A stretch of 64,000 bases of DNA, taken from positions 1 through 64,000 of the forward strand of contig JAXLXI010000009.1 of the NCBI GenBank assembly GCA_046328035.1. The letters are read 5' to 3'. Positions 7,830-17,152 of this stretch are shown piece after piece. A model generated the notes under the pieces. The model had not been told where the DNA came from. It did no database searches and worked only from the letters and a program-made list of their open reading frames with translations. The position numbers were made by a program, and so were the translations under genes. Origin of the DNA: JBGASG01 sp046328035. Lineage in GTDB: Bacteria > Cyanobacteriota > Vampirovibrionia > Obscuribacterales > Obscuribacteraceae. Position 1 is the first letter of the stretch. Every line of letters begins with the position of its first letter.

Positions 7830-9877
7830 TGTTATTCGCCGATTCTGAGTTAGTCGGAACATTCAAAGGATTCAACGACAGAGGGTTAGAATTCTCGGCC
7901 GAAATCGTGGCGCCCTACAACGCGAATATGCTCGACCGCCCGCAACTGGGGCAGTTTATCCTCGTAGAACTTGCTTCGCCAGACGACGCAGCCCTCGGAC
8001 GCATCACCCGATTTGTACCTTCGGGACTTTTAGCGTCCGCCGAGGGCGAAGACTACGTGAACACGATGCAACGGCGTCATCAATCAGTCCCGGAGGATTT
8101 GAAGGAGCAGCGTTTGAAATATCGCGTCCAAGTGAAGTTGCTGGGGGCGGTGCGTATGGTGGACGGGAAGGTTATTTACGTGCCCTCACAGCGAAGGTTG
8201 CCTCATCTGGGTGCGCGGGTCGCTTTTCCCAGCGCTAAAGTGCTTCAAGAGCTTTGCAAACTTAGCCAGGGCAAAACTCATCTGGGCGAATTTGCCCTGG
8301 GCGAATTTGTTTTCTCGGGCGCGGGAATCGACCATGGCAGTCCGGGATTAAGAGCTGTTGAACCGAGACTGGATGTTACTTTCGACATCAACAATCTTGT
8401 TTCGCGCCGATCGGTGATTTTTGCTCGCGCCGGTTATGGCAAATCCAACCTGATGAAATTTCTTGTTTCGGAGCTTTATCGCGAGAGTCCCAAAACCAGA
8501 AATGGAAGAGATGTCGGCACGTTGATCTTCGATCCTAACGGAGAATACTTCTGGCCCGACGCAGTCGCCGGACGCCCAGGATTGTGTGATGTACCGCGTG
8601 TGCGCGATAAAGTGATTGTTTTCACGAGCAAGCAGCCGCCCAGTCCTTACTATGGCAGTTGGAAAGTTGGCGATGTGAAGGTCGACATCCGTGACCTGCG
8701 CGCCGGCGACGTGATAAGCATTGCCATATCGCCAGATCGCCAACAGCAACAAAATGTTTTGAAGCTGAAGGCCGTGACGCAATCTAATTGGCAAGGACTG
8801 GTTGATCTGATTCATAGCCAGGGACTGCAAGCGTCGGACGAAGATGTCGGACGCTTAATGGGATACCCAAAAAACCAGCTTGGTACGGCGGCGGTAGAGA
8901 TCGCAGCCGCGCGCAGCAATATGTGCGCCGTTGTGCGGTCGCTGCATGACCCCCACAGCAAACTCCTGAGCGGCACGATTCAGGCGCTAGGGAAAGGGTG
9001 CATTGTGATTATAGATCTCAGCCTGCTCAGCTCCGCCGCCGGAGAAGTTTTAGCTGGTTTGCTCTTAAGACGTATCTTCTCCCATAACCAGGAAAACTTC
9101 ACCGGCGGACAACAAATCTTGCCGGTGATATCAATAATCGAGGAGGCGCAAAGTGTTTTGGGACGCACGCTCGATGACACAAGTCCATTTGTTGAATGGG
9201 TGAAAGAGGGAAGAAAATACGATCTGGGAGCGATTTTGATCACGCAACAGCCGGGCTCAATGGCGCCGGAAATTCTAAGCCAATCAGATAATTGGTTTTG
9301 CTTTCATCTGCTCTCCGAAGGCGATGCCAGCACATTGGGGCGCTATAACTCGCACTTTTCCAATGATGTGCTGGCGCACATCATTGCGGAACCCATCCCC
9401 GGCAACTGCTTCATGTGGAGCGCGCCGCATCAACCATTCGTTTTGCCTGTGCGAATACGCAGCTTTGAAGACGCGTATAAAGGTGAGGTAAAAAGCTCCG
9501 CGACGGAGTCTAGAATTGATGGGTTGCTTGCTCAAGATGTGCAGCAGGAAGTCGGTCAGGCACTGGACGACCTGAAGCAGAGAGTTCTCGAGGCCTTCAA
9601 ACAGCCGCATGTGAAATATGTGGAAGTCTCCGACGGAGCGGGCTCCAAGAAAATCGGCGTCAAGTCGGGGCAATTCTATTATCTGATCAAGGAACAGAAG
9701 CGGGACGCAGACGTGCAAAGCGAAGAGCAGCTAAAGCCGGCTGTCATGAATTCGATATTTGGTGCTGGAACCTGGTCTATAGTCAATTGCAACACGGTCG
9801 AATATTATTGTACGACTGAAGAAGAATGGCGTAGGGTGGGCATAGAGCCAAAAATCGAGAAGCGAAAGCCTGGCTAA
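7829..9877 (+). CDS. herA: HerA-family hexameric DNA translocase ATPase
   Basis: A 682-residue HerA/FtsK-superfamily ATPase. The first 130 residues form a HAS-barrel-like beta domain (FKGFNDRGLEFSAEIVAPY). Walker A is FARAGYGKSN (about 198-207), Walker B is VISIIEEAQ (about 433-441), with a sensor-like GAILITQQPGS and SDNWFCFHL. About 120 extra C-terminal residues follow the ATPase core, a helical and beta extension not needed by the minimal family. ATG at 7829 follows AAGGAGG by four bases and overlaps the nurA stop. The pair should act as an end-resection machine; whether for repair or defence is not decided by sequence. Confidence 0.88.
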   Translation: MLFADSELVGTFKGFNDRGLEFSAEIVAPYNANMLDRPQLGQFILVELASPDDAALGRITRFVPSGLLASAEGEDYVNTMQRRHQSVPEDLKEQRLKYRVQVKLLGAVRMVDGKVIYVPSQRRLPHLGARVAFPSAKVLQELCKLSQGKTHLGEFALGEFVFSGAGIDHGSPGLRAVEPRLDVTFDINNLVSRRSVIFARAGYGKSNLMKFLVSELYRESPKTRNGRDVGTLIFDPNGEYFWPDAVAGRPGLCDVPRVRDKVIVFTSKQPPSPYYGSWKVGDVKVDIRDLRAGDVISIAISPDRQQQQNVLKLKAVTQSNWQGLVDLIHSQGLQASDEDVGRLMGYPKNQLGTAAVEIAAARSNMCAVVRSLHDPHSKLLSGTIQALGKGCIVIIDLSLLSSAAGEVLAGLLLRRIFSHNQENFTGGQQILPVISIIEEAQSVLGRTLDDTSPFVEWVKEGRKYDLGAILITQQPGSMAPEILSQSDNWFCFHLLSEGDASTLGRYNSHFSNDVLAHIIAEPIPGNCFMWSAPHQPFVLPVRIRSFEDAYKGEVKSSATESRIDGLLAQDVQQEVGQALDDLKQRVLEAFKQPHVKYVEVSDGAGSKKIGVKSGQFYYLIKEQKRDADVQSEEQLKPAVMNSIFGAGTWSIVNCNTVEYYCTTEEEWRRVGIEPKIEKRKPG

Positions 9878-9903
9878 AATACGCGATTCACGATGAAGGG
9901 CCT

Positions 9904-9958
9904 GCTACTAAACGCTAACAGAATAGCGTTTAGTAGCGCTAAGTGCTATTCTGTTAGC
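9904..9958. promoter_or_regulatory. Two interlocking perfect inverted repeats
   Basis: Stem A pairs 9904-9917 (GCTACTAAACGCTA) with 9924-9937, with a six-base loop ACAGAA. Stem B pairs 9914-9927 (GCTAACAGAATAGC) with 9945-9958, with a 17-base loop. Both arms are perfect over 14 bases, and bases 9914-9927 belong to both, so in RNA only one can form. Stem B ends directly at the ATG of the ATPase (9959). An attenuator or operator is likely; no ligand or protein is identified. Confidence 0.65.
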
Positions 9959-11110
9959 ATGTGGAAACGAAGCTTCTGGCTCAAAAAGATAGCGGACGCC
10001 TGGACGAGGCGTCCGATTTTGTGGTTGACGGGAGTCCGCCGAGCCGGAAAGACCGTCCTGGCGAAGTCACTGTCCGACATCGAATATTTCGACTGCGAGC
10101 TTGCAAGAACCAGAGCTTTCTTTGAAGATATCGAATCATCGCTTGTCGAGCTGAACGGGAAACGCGTGGTACTCGATGAAGTACACAAACTGGCGGATCC
10201 ATCTTCGTTGCTAAAAATCGCGCACGACCACTTTCCAGGAATGAAAGTGCTTGCGACAGGCTCCTCAACATTGGGTGCATCTACTCGGTTTCGAGATACG
10301 CTGACAGGACGAAAGGAGGAGCTGTGGCTTACTCCCATGAACTACCAAGATATCCTTGACTTTAAGATGCCTAATTTGGGTCGGCGACTTTTGTACGGGG
10401 GCTTGCCGCCGTTTTTTCTCGCCCAAGAGAGGCCGGAGCATGAGTAGGAGGAATGGATGGACTCTTACTGGTCGCGCGACGTTCAGGAGCTGTTCCGGCT
10501 GGAGCGCCGTTCTGCATTTTTGAAGTTGCTCGAACTACTGTTTGTTCAAAGCGGTAGCATATTCGAAGCTACTCGATTCACTGGTCCGTGTGAGATCAAC
10601 AGGCAAACCGTCAGCAATTACCTGGCTGTGCTCGAGGACACGCACATCGTCCATGTCATTCGCCCGTTCAACACGCGCAAGACGACAGAAATAGTCGCGG
10701 CACCCAAGGTTTACGCATTCGACACCGGATTCGTCAGCTACTTTAGTGGCTGGTCCGAAGTGCGTGAGGATGACTGGGGCAAGTTGTGGGAGCACTTCGT
10801 TTTGAACGAGTTGCATTCTTTGTTTTCTTCGAAACAGGTTTTTTATTGGCGTGATAAGCGCGGTCATGAGATAGACTTTGTTTTGCGAGGACGCGGTAAA
10901 ACCGTTAACGCGGATGCGATTGAGTGCAAGTGGCGCCAGAAGAAATTTGATACCACCAATTTGAAATCGTTCAGGGCATCGTATCCTAGAGGACGCAACT
11001 TCGTAATTTCCAGCGATACGGATCGGATGATGACCCGAACGATTTCCGGACTAGAAGTGATGTTCATCGGAATCAATCATATTGCCCAGCTGCAGCGTAA
11101 GGCTGTCTGA
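9959..11110 (+). pseudogene. AAA_14/DUF4143 ATPase, interrupted by in-frame TAG
   Basis: Two parts in one frame form a typical ATPase of about 380 residues. The N-terminal part (9959-10447) has Walker A GVRRAGKT, Walker B VVLDEVHKL and the sensor LATGSST. The C-terminal part (10457-11110) has the DUF4143 segment: RQTVSNYLAVLEDTHIV, KVYAFDTGFVSYF, WEHFVLNEL, FYWRDKRGHEIDFVL and IECKW, the last two resembling a PD-(D/E)XK nuclease-like fold. A TAG (10445-10447) sits between PEHE and EEWMDSYWSRDV, where relatives have a continuous sequence, often with an aromatic residue. ATG at 10457 could restart the second half. These ATPases are common accessory genes of unclear function. Confidence 0.8.
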
Positions 11111-11140
11111 ACTCAGGTTAGATCGGAGCGCTCGCCAATT

Positions 11141-11872
11141 GAAGCGCATCACAATACCCATCGAGGATGTCATCGAACCGCGCCGTTACGCGGACGGACT
11201 CCCCTTTCCATCAAGTGCCCGGAACTGGTGGATGAATGGTACTACGAGAAAAACTGTGGCTTCGGTCCAGAGGACTTCAGCTACGGGTCGCATGTAGCGG
11301 CCTGGTGGAGATGCTCCGCTGGTCCGGATCATGTCTACCAGATGCGTATCTTGAAGAGAGGCACCAGGGGCGACGGCTGCCCTTTCTGCCGTGGGTATCG
11401 AGCATCTCCGACCAACAGTCTGGCCATGAAGTTCCCTGAAATCGCACGGGAATGGCATCCCACACGGAACAAAAAAATGACTCCAGATCAAGTGGTCGCA
11501 GGTTCGACAGCTGAGTATTGGTGGCGCTGTGCGCAGGGTCATTGTTGGCAAGCGCAAGTAAATAATAGAACAGCTTTGGCATCCGCATGCCCCCGGTGCA
11601 GTCTTAAAGAGCGAAAACGCTTCAATACGGAACTGAACAAGGGCTTGCGTCCATTGTCGAAATTTTCGGTTGCTACTCAATTCCCTCACCTACGAAAGGA
11701 GTGGCATCCAACGAAAAACGGCGAGCTGACCCCAGATATGGTGCGCAAGTCAAATAGAAGTACAGTCTGGTGGCAGTGCAGCGCGTTCCCGGAGCATGAG
11801 TGGCAGGCTAAGATCAGCTGGAGAACCCGAAAGATGAGACCAGGCTGTCCGCTCTGCGCTCGCTCCATGTAG
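11141..11872 (+). pseudogene. Treble-clef zinc-ribbon protein (DUF4379-like), frameshifted
   Basis: Three tandem zinc-ribbon repeats, each with WWRC or WWQC, a GH or EH pair and a CPxC knuckle (GCPFC, ACPRC, GCPLC), matching the probable zinc-ribbon family often written DUF4379. The start region LKRITIPIEDVIEP matches MKRATIPIEDVVEP of the intact paralogue at 19064. The frame then breaks in CCCCTTTCC (11201-11209): one extra T would restore LPFSIKCPELVDEWYY. The paralogous ATG is TTG here (11141). Downstream of the break the frame is intact to 11872. Either a decayed copy or an assembly deletion. Confidence 0.7.
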
Positions 11873-11928
11873 GCTGTCGGTGATAGTGCAGTCCTCGGAC
11901 TTATGTTATGGGACACGACCGGCGGCGC

Positions 11929-11957
11929 TTGACATTTTGCCGGCGGTGGGACTTATA
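11929..11957 (+). promoter_or_regulatory. Candidate promoter of the acyltransferase operon
   Basis: TTGACA at 11929-11934 is a perfect -35 box. A CTTATA/TTATAG region at 11952-11958 gives a weak -10 at 17-18 bases. It lies about 200 bases upstream of the MBOAT ATG in otherwise non-coding DNA. Confidence 0.35.
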
Positions 11958-12154
11958 GGCGGTGTATATAAATGCACCTTACATTTTTCGCATCCTTTGC
12001 GCTTCCGATTGCCGCAATACAGGCGAGTTTTGGGGCTGTATACCTCTAGATTACCTATAAAAATGACTTAAGATGTCGCGAGCCCGAGGCGCACATGTAC
12101 TTTGCTATCATCCGTCTTGTAAAGCGACCGGGCCGCAAGCTTGCAGGGCGACGC

Positions 12155-13354
12155 ATGATCTTTTCCACGTACTGGTTCTTAGCCGCCGCAGCCATATTTC
12201 TTCCAATCTACTGGGCTGTGAAAGCACCGCGTTATCGCTTCGCGCTGCTGCTGGCATTCTGCTTCATCTTCCATGCCAACTTCGCCGGTCCGGCCGGCGT
12301 TGCGCCAATCATCGCCCTCGGCATCGTCACCTACTTCATCGGACGCAGCCAGAGCAAAGGCTGGTGCAAATTCGGCATCGCACTTTGCGTGCTTTCGCTG
12401 TGCACATACAAGTACACGCACTTCTTTTGCAATGAAGTAATTTCGCACTTCTGGCCCGCATTCGGCGAACATGCTGCCACTACCGCCAAGCATTTCCTGC
12501 CCGAGTTGCCACCACTGGCGATTAGCTTCTTCACTTTCGAATTCGTGCACTATCTATTCGAAGTGATGAAGGGCGGTGAACCAATCAAGAAGATCACCCA
12601 CTTCGCCCAATTCACCTTCTACTTCCCATCGCTGGTTGCCGGTCCCATCAAGCGCTATTCGCAGTTTCTTCCCGCGCTGGAACAGGGGCTGGCGAAAGTC
12701 AATCTGCGTGATGTCTCCGAAGGGCTGCTGCTGGTTGCCGTCGGATTTTTCAAGAAAGCGGTGATTGCCGACAACCTGACGGCATTCATCGATCACAAGG
12801 GACCGATGTTCGCGCAAATGCCGGTTGAATGGCGTTGGCTCAACGTCGCCGCGATTGCCTTCCGCATTTACATGGATTTCAGCGGCTACAGCGATATGGC
12901 AATCGGTTTCTCGCGCATGATGGGTATTCAACTGCCGAAAAACTTCAACTGGCCGTATCTCGCCACCAGCATCCAGGACTTCTGGCAGCGCTGGCACATC
13001 AGCCTGTCCAGCTGGATCCGCGACTATGTATATATTCCACTTGGTGGCAATCGTTTGGGCACGGCGCGCCGCGTCTTCAACGGTTTGTTCGCCTTTGCTC
13101 TCTGCGGGCTCTGGCATGGTGCCGCCTGGAATTTCATCGTCTGGGGGCTGTACCACGGGGTGGGATTAGCGATTCAAAACTCTTATCGCAAAGCACTGGG
13201 CCCCGTCGGTGCGGGCATCGGCGTGGTGTTCGATCGGGCTCCCCTGTTGGGCTGGGCTGTCACCATGCTTTTCGTAGGACTCGGCTGGCTGCTGTTTTTC
13301 TACCCGGTGCATGAAGCCGTGCAGATGACCAAGTTATTGTTTAGTGTAGGGTGA
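12155..13354 (+). CDS. MBOAT-family O-acyltransferase (AlgI-like)
   Basis: A 399-residue polytopic membrane protein that would transfer acyl groups across the membrane to a surface polysaccharide. It opens with MIFSTYWFLAAAAIFLPIYW, typical of AlgI/DltB relatives. It carries the conserved FPSLVAGPIKRY, MDFSGYSDMAIGF, FWQRWHISLSSWIRDYVYIPLGG block and the catalytic CGLWHGAAWNF His segment. ATG at 12155 is chosen over one at 12095 because the family starts at that hydrophobic segment. It overlaps or abuts the SGNH gene, the usual AlgI-AlgJ type pairing. Confidence 0.9.
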   Translation: MIFSTYWFLAAAAIFLPIYWAVKAPRYRFALLLAFCFIFHANFAGPAGVAPIIALGIVTYFIGRSQSKGWCKFGIALCVLSLCTYKYTHFFCNEVISHFWPAFGEHAATTAKHFLPELPPLAISFFTFEFVHYLFEVMKGGEPIKKITHFAQFTFYFPSLVAGPIKRYSQFLPALEQGLAKVNLRDVSEGLLLVAVGFFKKAVIADNLTAFIDHKGPMFAQMPVEWRWLNVAAIAFRIYMDFSGYSDMAIGFSRMMGIQLPKNFNWPYLATSIQDFWQRWHISLSSWIRDYVYIPLGGNRLGTARRVFNGLFAFALCGLWHGAAWNFIVWGLYHGVGLAIQNSYRKALGPVGAGIGVVFDRAPLLGWAVTMLFVGLGWLLFFYPVHEAVQMTKLLFSVG

Positions 13355-13356
13355 CC

Positions 13357-14661
13357 ATGACTGCGCCTGCTGTCCACGAACCTAAAGTCGAGCGCAATGC
13401 AGCCACTCCCGGTGGTGCTGTAGAGACGAAGCGTGCGCCGCAGATGACGACCTACGCTCCCGGCACCGTCATCGGCTTCAAATGGCTCGAGCGCGTCTTC
13501 AGGCCGGCGCCGTTTCTCGTTGGCGCGCTGCTCGGCTTTGCAATTTGCTGCGCACTGGGGTATGCCACCACCCTCAAGAATCAGTTCGGAGACATCCAGC
13601 GGTTTGGTATTTTCGTCGGTCCGCAAGCGTCTTTCTATCCGACCGTCAGCCAGTTGATTAACGTTGTTAAGTCGCGCCTAAAGCCAGACCAGACGCTTGT
13701 TCTGGTGGGCGGCAGCTCGATCTTGAATGGCGTCGGGCAATCGAATGACGAACTTTGGACGAAACGATTGCAGCAGCATCTCGGTCCGAAATATGTCGTG
13801 GTCAATCTGGCATTGCGCTCGTGCAACTCTTACGAGGGCGCGTATTTCGTCGCCGAGGCGATGGCGAAGCAGCACAAGAAAACGATCTTCGTCACCAGCG
13901 CATTGCCATCAGGACTCTGGCATCCAATGGGCAACTGGCCGTATGCCTATCTATATTGGGATGCAAGATACCACAACCTATTGGATGAATTCCCGGAGCG
14001 CGAGAGTGCAATCTTAAGCCGTGAACAAGAGTTGCCCGATCAAGAATGGAAGCCCGAAGTGCTCTCGGAATTGAAGCTGTCGCAATATTTGAATGCTCAG
14101 TTTCATTTCCTCGAACTATGGAACACGGTCGCATATCGATACTTTTTTACTAGTTATCGAGCGGTGACGGATGATGCGTCCTTCTGGCCGCGTAGGAAAC
14201 TACCAAATAACATGGAGTCTTACGAAAAGTTTCCATTGCCTAGTGAAGAGTTTGCAAGAGACTTTTTTCCATCTCAATGTCAGAGACTGATGACCTGGGA
14301 TTCTAAAACGCTGCGGTGGGTTCAAGAACCTGGGTTCTGGCGGTTGGCAAAGCAAACAGTCGAGCGGAATGTTGCACCATCGATGCGGCCATTAACCCTC
14401 GTACTGCAGATTTACCAAAATCCTGAGATGAGGCGTAGATACATGTCTGTGGAGCTGCTAAAAAGGGATCGCTTGGCGTATGACAGCGCAGACAGTCTTC
14501 TGCGCAGTTTTGGAATGCACTCGCTGCAAGTTGGCGAGCAATACGAAGGCAAGGACTTCCGAGATACCATGCATCTTGGTGCCACTGGCGGTTACAAACT
14601 TGCTCAAGAAACTGCGGTTGAAGTCAAAAACATTGCCAAAAAGCTGGGGTATGAAGAGTGA
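13357..14661 (+). CDS. SGNH-type acyl-transfer partner (AlgJ/DltD-like)
   Basis: About 434 residues. One membrane anchor (PFLVGALLGFAICCALGY, about residues 50-70) is followed by a periplasmic domain. LVLVGGSSILNGVG looks like SGNH block I with the Ser nucleophile, and RDTMHLGATGGYKLA near the C-terminus supplies the Asp-x-x-His pair. Partners of this kind deliver acyl groups moved by MBOAT proteins to polysaccharide. The start may be GTG 13351, which overlaps the MBOAT stop, or ATG 13357. The stop overlaps the next small gene by GTGA. Confidence 0.75.
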   Translation: MTAPAVHEPKVERNAATPGGAVETKRAPQMTTYAPGTVIGFKWLERVFRPAPFLVGALLGFAICCALGYATTLKNQFGDIQRFGIFVGPQASFYPTVSQLINVVKSRLKPDQTLVLVGGSSILNGVGQSNDELWTKRLQQHLGPKYVVVNLALRSCNSYEGAYFVAEAMAKQHKKTIFVTSALPSGLWHPMGNWPYAYLYWDARYHNLLDEFPERESAILSREQELPDQEWKPEVLSELKLSQYLNAQFHFLELWNTVAYRYFFTSYRAVTDDASFWPRRKLPNNMESYEKFPLPSEEFARDFFPSQCQRLMTWDSKTLRWVQEPGFWRLAKQTVERNVAPSMRPLTLVLQIYQNPEMRRRYMSVELLKRDRLAYDSADSLLRSFGMHSLQVGEQYEGKDFRDTMHLGATGGYKLAQETAVEVKNIAKKLGYEE

Positions 14662-14795
14662 ACAACACGAGTGCTAGTCGCATCACATCGACCGTGCTTT
14701 CGCTTGTAATCGGGCTGGCGGTCGGCGTTCTCGCGCATTACATACTGTACCGTCTATCATTGCCGTCGAAACCTTTTATATATGCGGCCTTTTAA
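14658..14795 (+). CDS. Small single-pass membrane protein, 45 aa
   Basis: A GTG at 14658 overlaps the SGNH stop (GTGA). It opens 45 codons with a polar start (NNTSASR), one hydrophobic span (about residues 13-31: VLSLVIGLAVGVLAHYILY), a basic or aromatic tail and TAA at 14793. The next gene starts 14 bases later. The translational coupling and clear transmembrane segment support a real gene. The function is unknown; a small subunit of the acyl-transfer complex is a guess from position. Confidence 0.5.
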   Translation: MNNTSASRITSTVLSLVIGLAVGVLAHYILYRLSLPSKPFIYAAF

Positions 14796-14809
14796 ACAAT
14801 CGTGTCGCC

Positions 14810-17131
14810 ATGCCAGCCGCTGAAATGAAAGAAACACATGCCGTCATTACCGCCGATGGTGCCAGTCATTGCCACGATGCGGAGAGGCGGTCTATCTGGT
14901 TGTTTCTCGTTCCAATACTTTTATTGATGACCGCCGCGCTTTCGCCGGCGCTCGTGAATGCCTTTCAGGGCGATGATTTTCTGCACTTGCAATGGTTGAT
15001 TCAGTGTACAAACAACAACGAGTTGAAGGCGCTCTGGGATAATTTTGCCGGCACTTGTCTGGGTTCCTCGTCTGTCAAATTCTATCGGCCCCTGGTCACC
15101 GCCATCTGGTGGCTCGACTACAAAATCTGGGGTTTCAATGCCGTCGGATATCACCTGACCAACATCGTATTTCATGCGGCGAGCGTGGTGCTGCTGCTCT
15201 TTGTCGGTCAACGATTGGCTCTGCTGGCTGGTTTTGCGAAACAAACCGCGCGCACCATCGGCATATTTGGCTCGTTGCTTTTCGCTATTTACCCGCTCAG
15301 TCCGGAAGTGGTGGCATGGATCACCGGACGGGTCGATGTTACGGTGACTGCCTTTACGCTGGCTTCACTGCTTACATACCTGCAATGGCGGGAAGACGGA
15401 CGAGCTTCAACTATCATGGCCAGTCTGGCGTTTTTTGGCCTGTCCTTGCTCTGTAAAGAGATGGCTATCGTCTTGCCCGTCCTTCTGGCACTGATTGATT
15501 TTTTGTTTTCAGACGGAACGCTGCGCAGCCGCCTGCGCAGCTGGCCCTTCTGGGCCACCCTGGGCGCCTATTTCGGACTCAGGCAGCTTACGATGGGCAC
15601 CATGGTGGGTGCCTACAGCGACTCATTGCACGTCGATTTCAAAGATTACTGGCACCGTTTTCGCACGGGACTGCCCTTCATCGTTTTGCCGTTCAACCTT
15701 AGTGTGTTTCACCGCCAGGATTTTGTTTTCAAAGCTTGGACTTTGTTGCTGGCAGCGGTGTCCGCGTGCGGCGCCTGGCGATTTGGAGTGCATCAGAGAG
15801 GACGCGCCTGGCGTTTCTATTTGCTGTGTGTGGGCTGGTTTGTGATCAGCCTCATACCGGTATATAAGGTATTCAATATCAGCCAGACGCTGGAGTGCTC
15901 TCGATATGGTTATCTCGCCACCATTCCGCTGTGCCTGGCCCTTGCCGCACTAGCTGCGCCTCTCTGGAAGCGTTCGGTGCTTACGGTCGTTCAATGTGTA
16001 TTATTTGCCGGCATTATAAGCATCTCGGCTTACGCGTTGCACGCTCAAACGCAAGTCTGGAGCAATGCCGGTCAGGTGACTAATCACATACGCGACGAGA
16101 TTGGGGCGCTCACCAGAAATGGTGCTAGAGCGGTGGTGATGGTCGGGGCTCCCGATAACATCAACGGCGGTTACGTCATCCGCAATGCGCTGCCGGGGTT
16201 GGTTACAAGACCCTACTTCCCCGGTGAACCTGTCTTCGCCCATGCGATTGAGAGATACTGCCCGCTCTGGCCGTTCGCTGTTGTACGTGATGCCTGGGCG
16301 CAAACCGATTACATGAAGTTTGTCCGGTGGAATGAAACAACAGAAAAGCTGGTTCCCGTCACATTGACGCCCTCGCCGACCGAAGAGAAATCTTTGCCGC
16401 TCGGCAATATCCATGTAGGGGGCGGGCAGGGACAGCCGCTTGCGTCAGGCTTGAAGGTGACGGCGCCGCAGGAGTTCACGATCTGTAGTTTGAACAACCT
16501 GCACGAGAAGTGCGCCGACTTCGATTTCGTCGAACTGGTGCTCAGCGGCACAGGCAATGACAAAGTCGACGAGTCAACCATGATCTACGTCAACGACATG
16601 CATCCAAACCCCTGGCCGACAGCCTCGTCGCTGGTGCGACCGATTACGCAAACGCTGCCGGGAGACAGACGGCGCCTAGTGTTTTCTCTGCGCCAACATC
16701 CAGAGTGGGTTGTCGGTGGCAACTGCACGCAACTGATCTTCGGCGTTCCAAGTTCCGACTACACGATCGAGTCCGTGAAAGGACTGAGTCGCGAACAACT
16801 GATTCCCGTGATCACCTTGCCGGGACCGGCGGGCGTCTCCGGTTTCTTGACCGCTGAAGCTAAGCCCGTCGTCATTTCGGTTGTGCGCGAGAAAGGGAGA
16901 GCGTTGTTGCTTGAGTTGTCTGCCTGCAACGGCAACTTCGAGCGAGAGTACGTGACACAACCCGACGCAGCCAGCAAGTTCGTGCGGTATGCTGTGGACG
17001 AGCCCCTGGCTGTAGATAAGCACCGCGTCAACGCTGCGCCGGGCATTTACCAGGCACGCGTTTGGATCGCAGATGCACAGGGCAAAACTCAAGGAATCTC
17101 ATCCGACCCGTTCATGCTCGTGGTGCCCTAG
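14810..17131 (+). CDS. GT-C membrane glycosyltransferase with C-terminal beta domain
   Basis: A 773-residue protein. After one membrane span the first loop contains FQGDDFLHLQWL, with the acidic pair typical of GT-C enzymes, followed by FYRPLVTAIWW and YHLTNIVFHAASVVLLL, as in PMT/TMTC-like polyprenyl-phosphate-sugar transferases. About ten to twelve spans extend to about residue 420. The rest is a large non-membrane part ending in an Ig-like beta module (PGIYQARVWIADAQGKTQG). It would use a lipid-linked sugar, perhaps made by the GT2 enzyme at 17903. It is co-directional with the acyltransferase genes. Confidence 0.75.
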   Translation: MPAAEMKETHAVITADGASHCHDAERRSIWLFLVPILLLMTAALSPALVNAFQGDDFLHLQWLIQCTNNNELKALWDNFAGTCLGSSSVKFYRPLVTAIWWLDYKIWGFNAVGYHLTNIVFHAASVVLLLFVGQRLALLAGFAKQTARTIGIFGSLLFAIYPLSPEVVAWITGRVDVTVTAFTLASLLTYLQWREDGRASTIMASLAFFGLSLLCKEMAIVLPVLLALIDFLFSDGTLRSRLRSWPFWATLGAYFGLRQLTMGTMVGAYSDSLHVDFKDYWHRFRTGLPFIVLPFNLSVFHRQDFVFKAWTLLLAAVSACGAWRFGVHQRGRAWRFYLLCVGWFVISLIPVYKVFNISQTLECSRYGYLATIPLCLALAALAAPLWKRSVLTVVQCVLFAGIISISAYALHAQTQVWSNAGQVTNHIRDEIGALTRNGARAVVMVGAPDNINGGYVIRNALPGLVTRPYFPGEPVFAHAIERYCPLWPFAVVRDAWAQTDYMKFVRWNETTEKLVPVTLTPSPTEEKSLPLGNIHVGGGQGQPLASGLKVTAPQEFTICSLNNLHEKCADFDFVELVLSGTGNDKVDESTMIYVNDMHPNPWPTASSLVRPITQTLPGDRRRLVFSLRQHPEWVVGGNCTQLIFGVPSSDYTIESVKGLSREQLIPVITLPGPAGVSGFLTAEAKPVVISVVREKGRALLLELSACNGNFEREYVTQPDAASKFVRYAVDEPLAVDKHRVNAAPGIYQARVWIADAQGKTQGISSDPFMLVVP

Positions 17132-17152
17132 GGCAAGCGGAGATCGACAGAC

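Noticed and set aside
3438..11110. Alternative genetic code reading TAA or TAG as sense
   Set aside because: TAA and TAG end many intact genes here (for example TAA at 542-544 and TAG at 46343-46345), so recoding of either codon is not supported.
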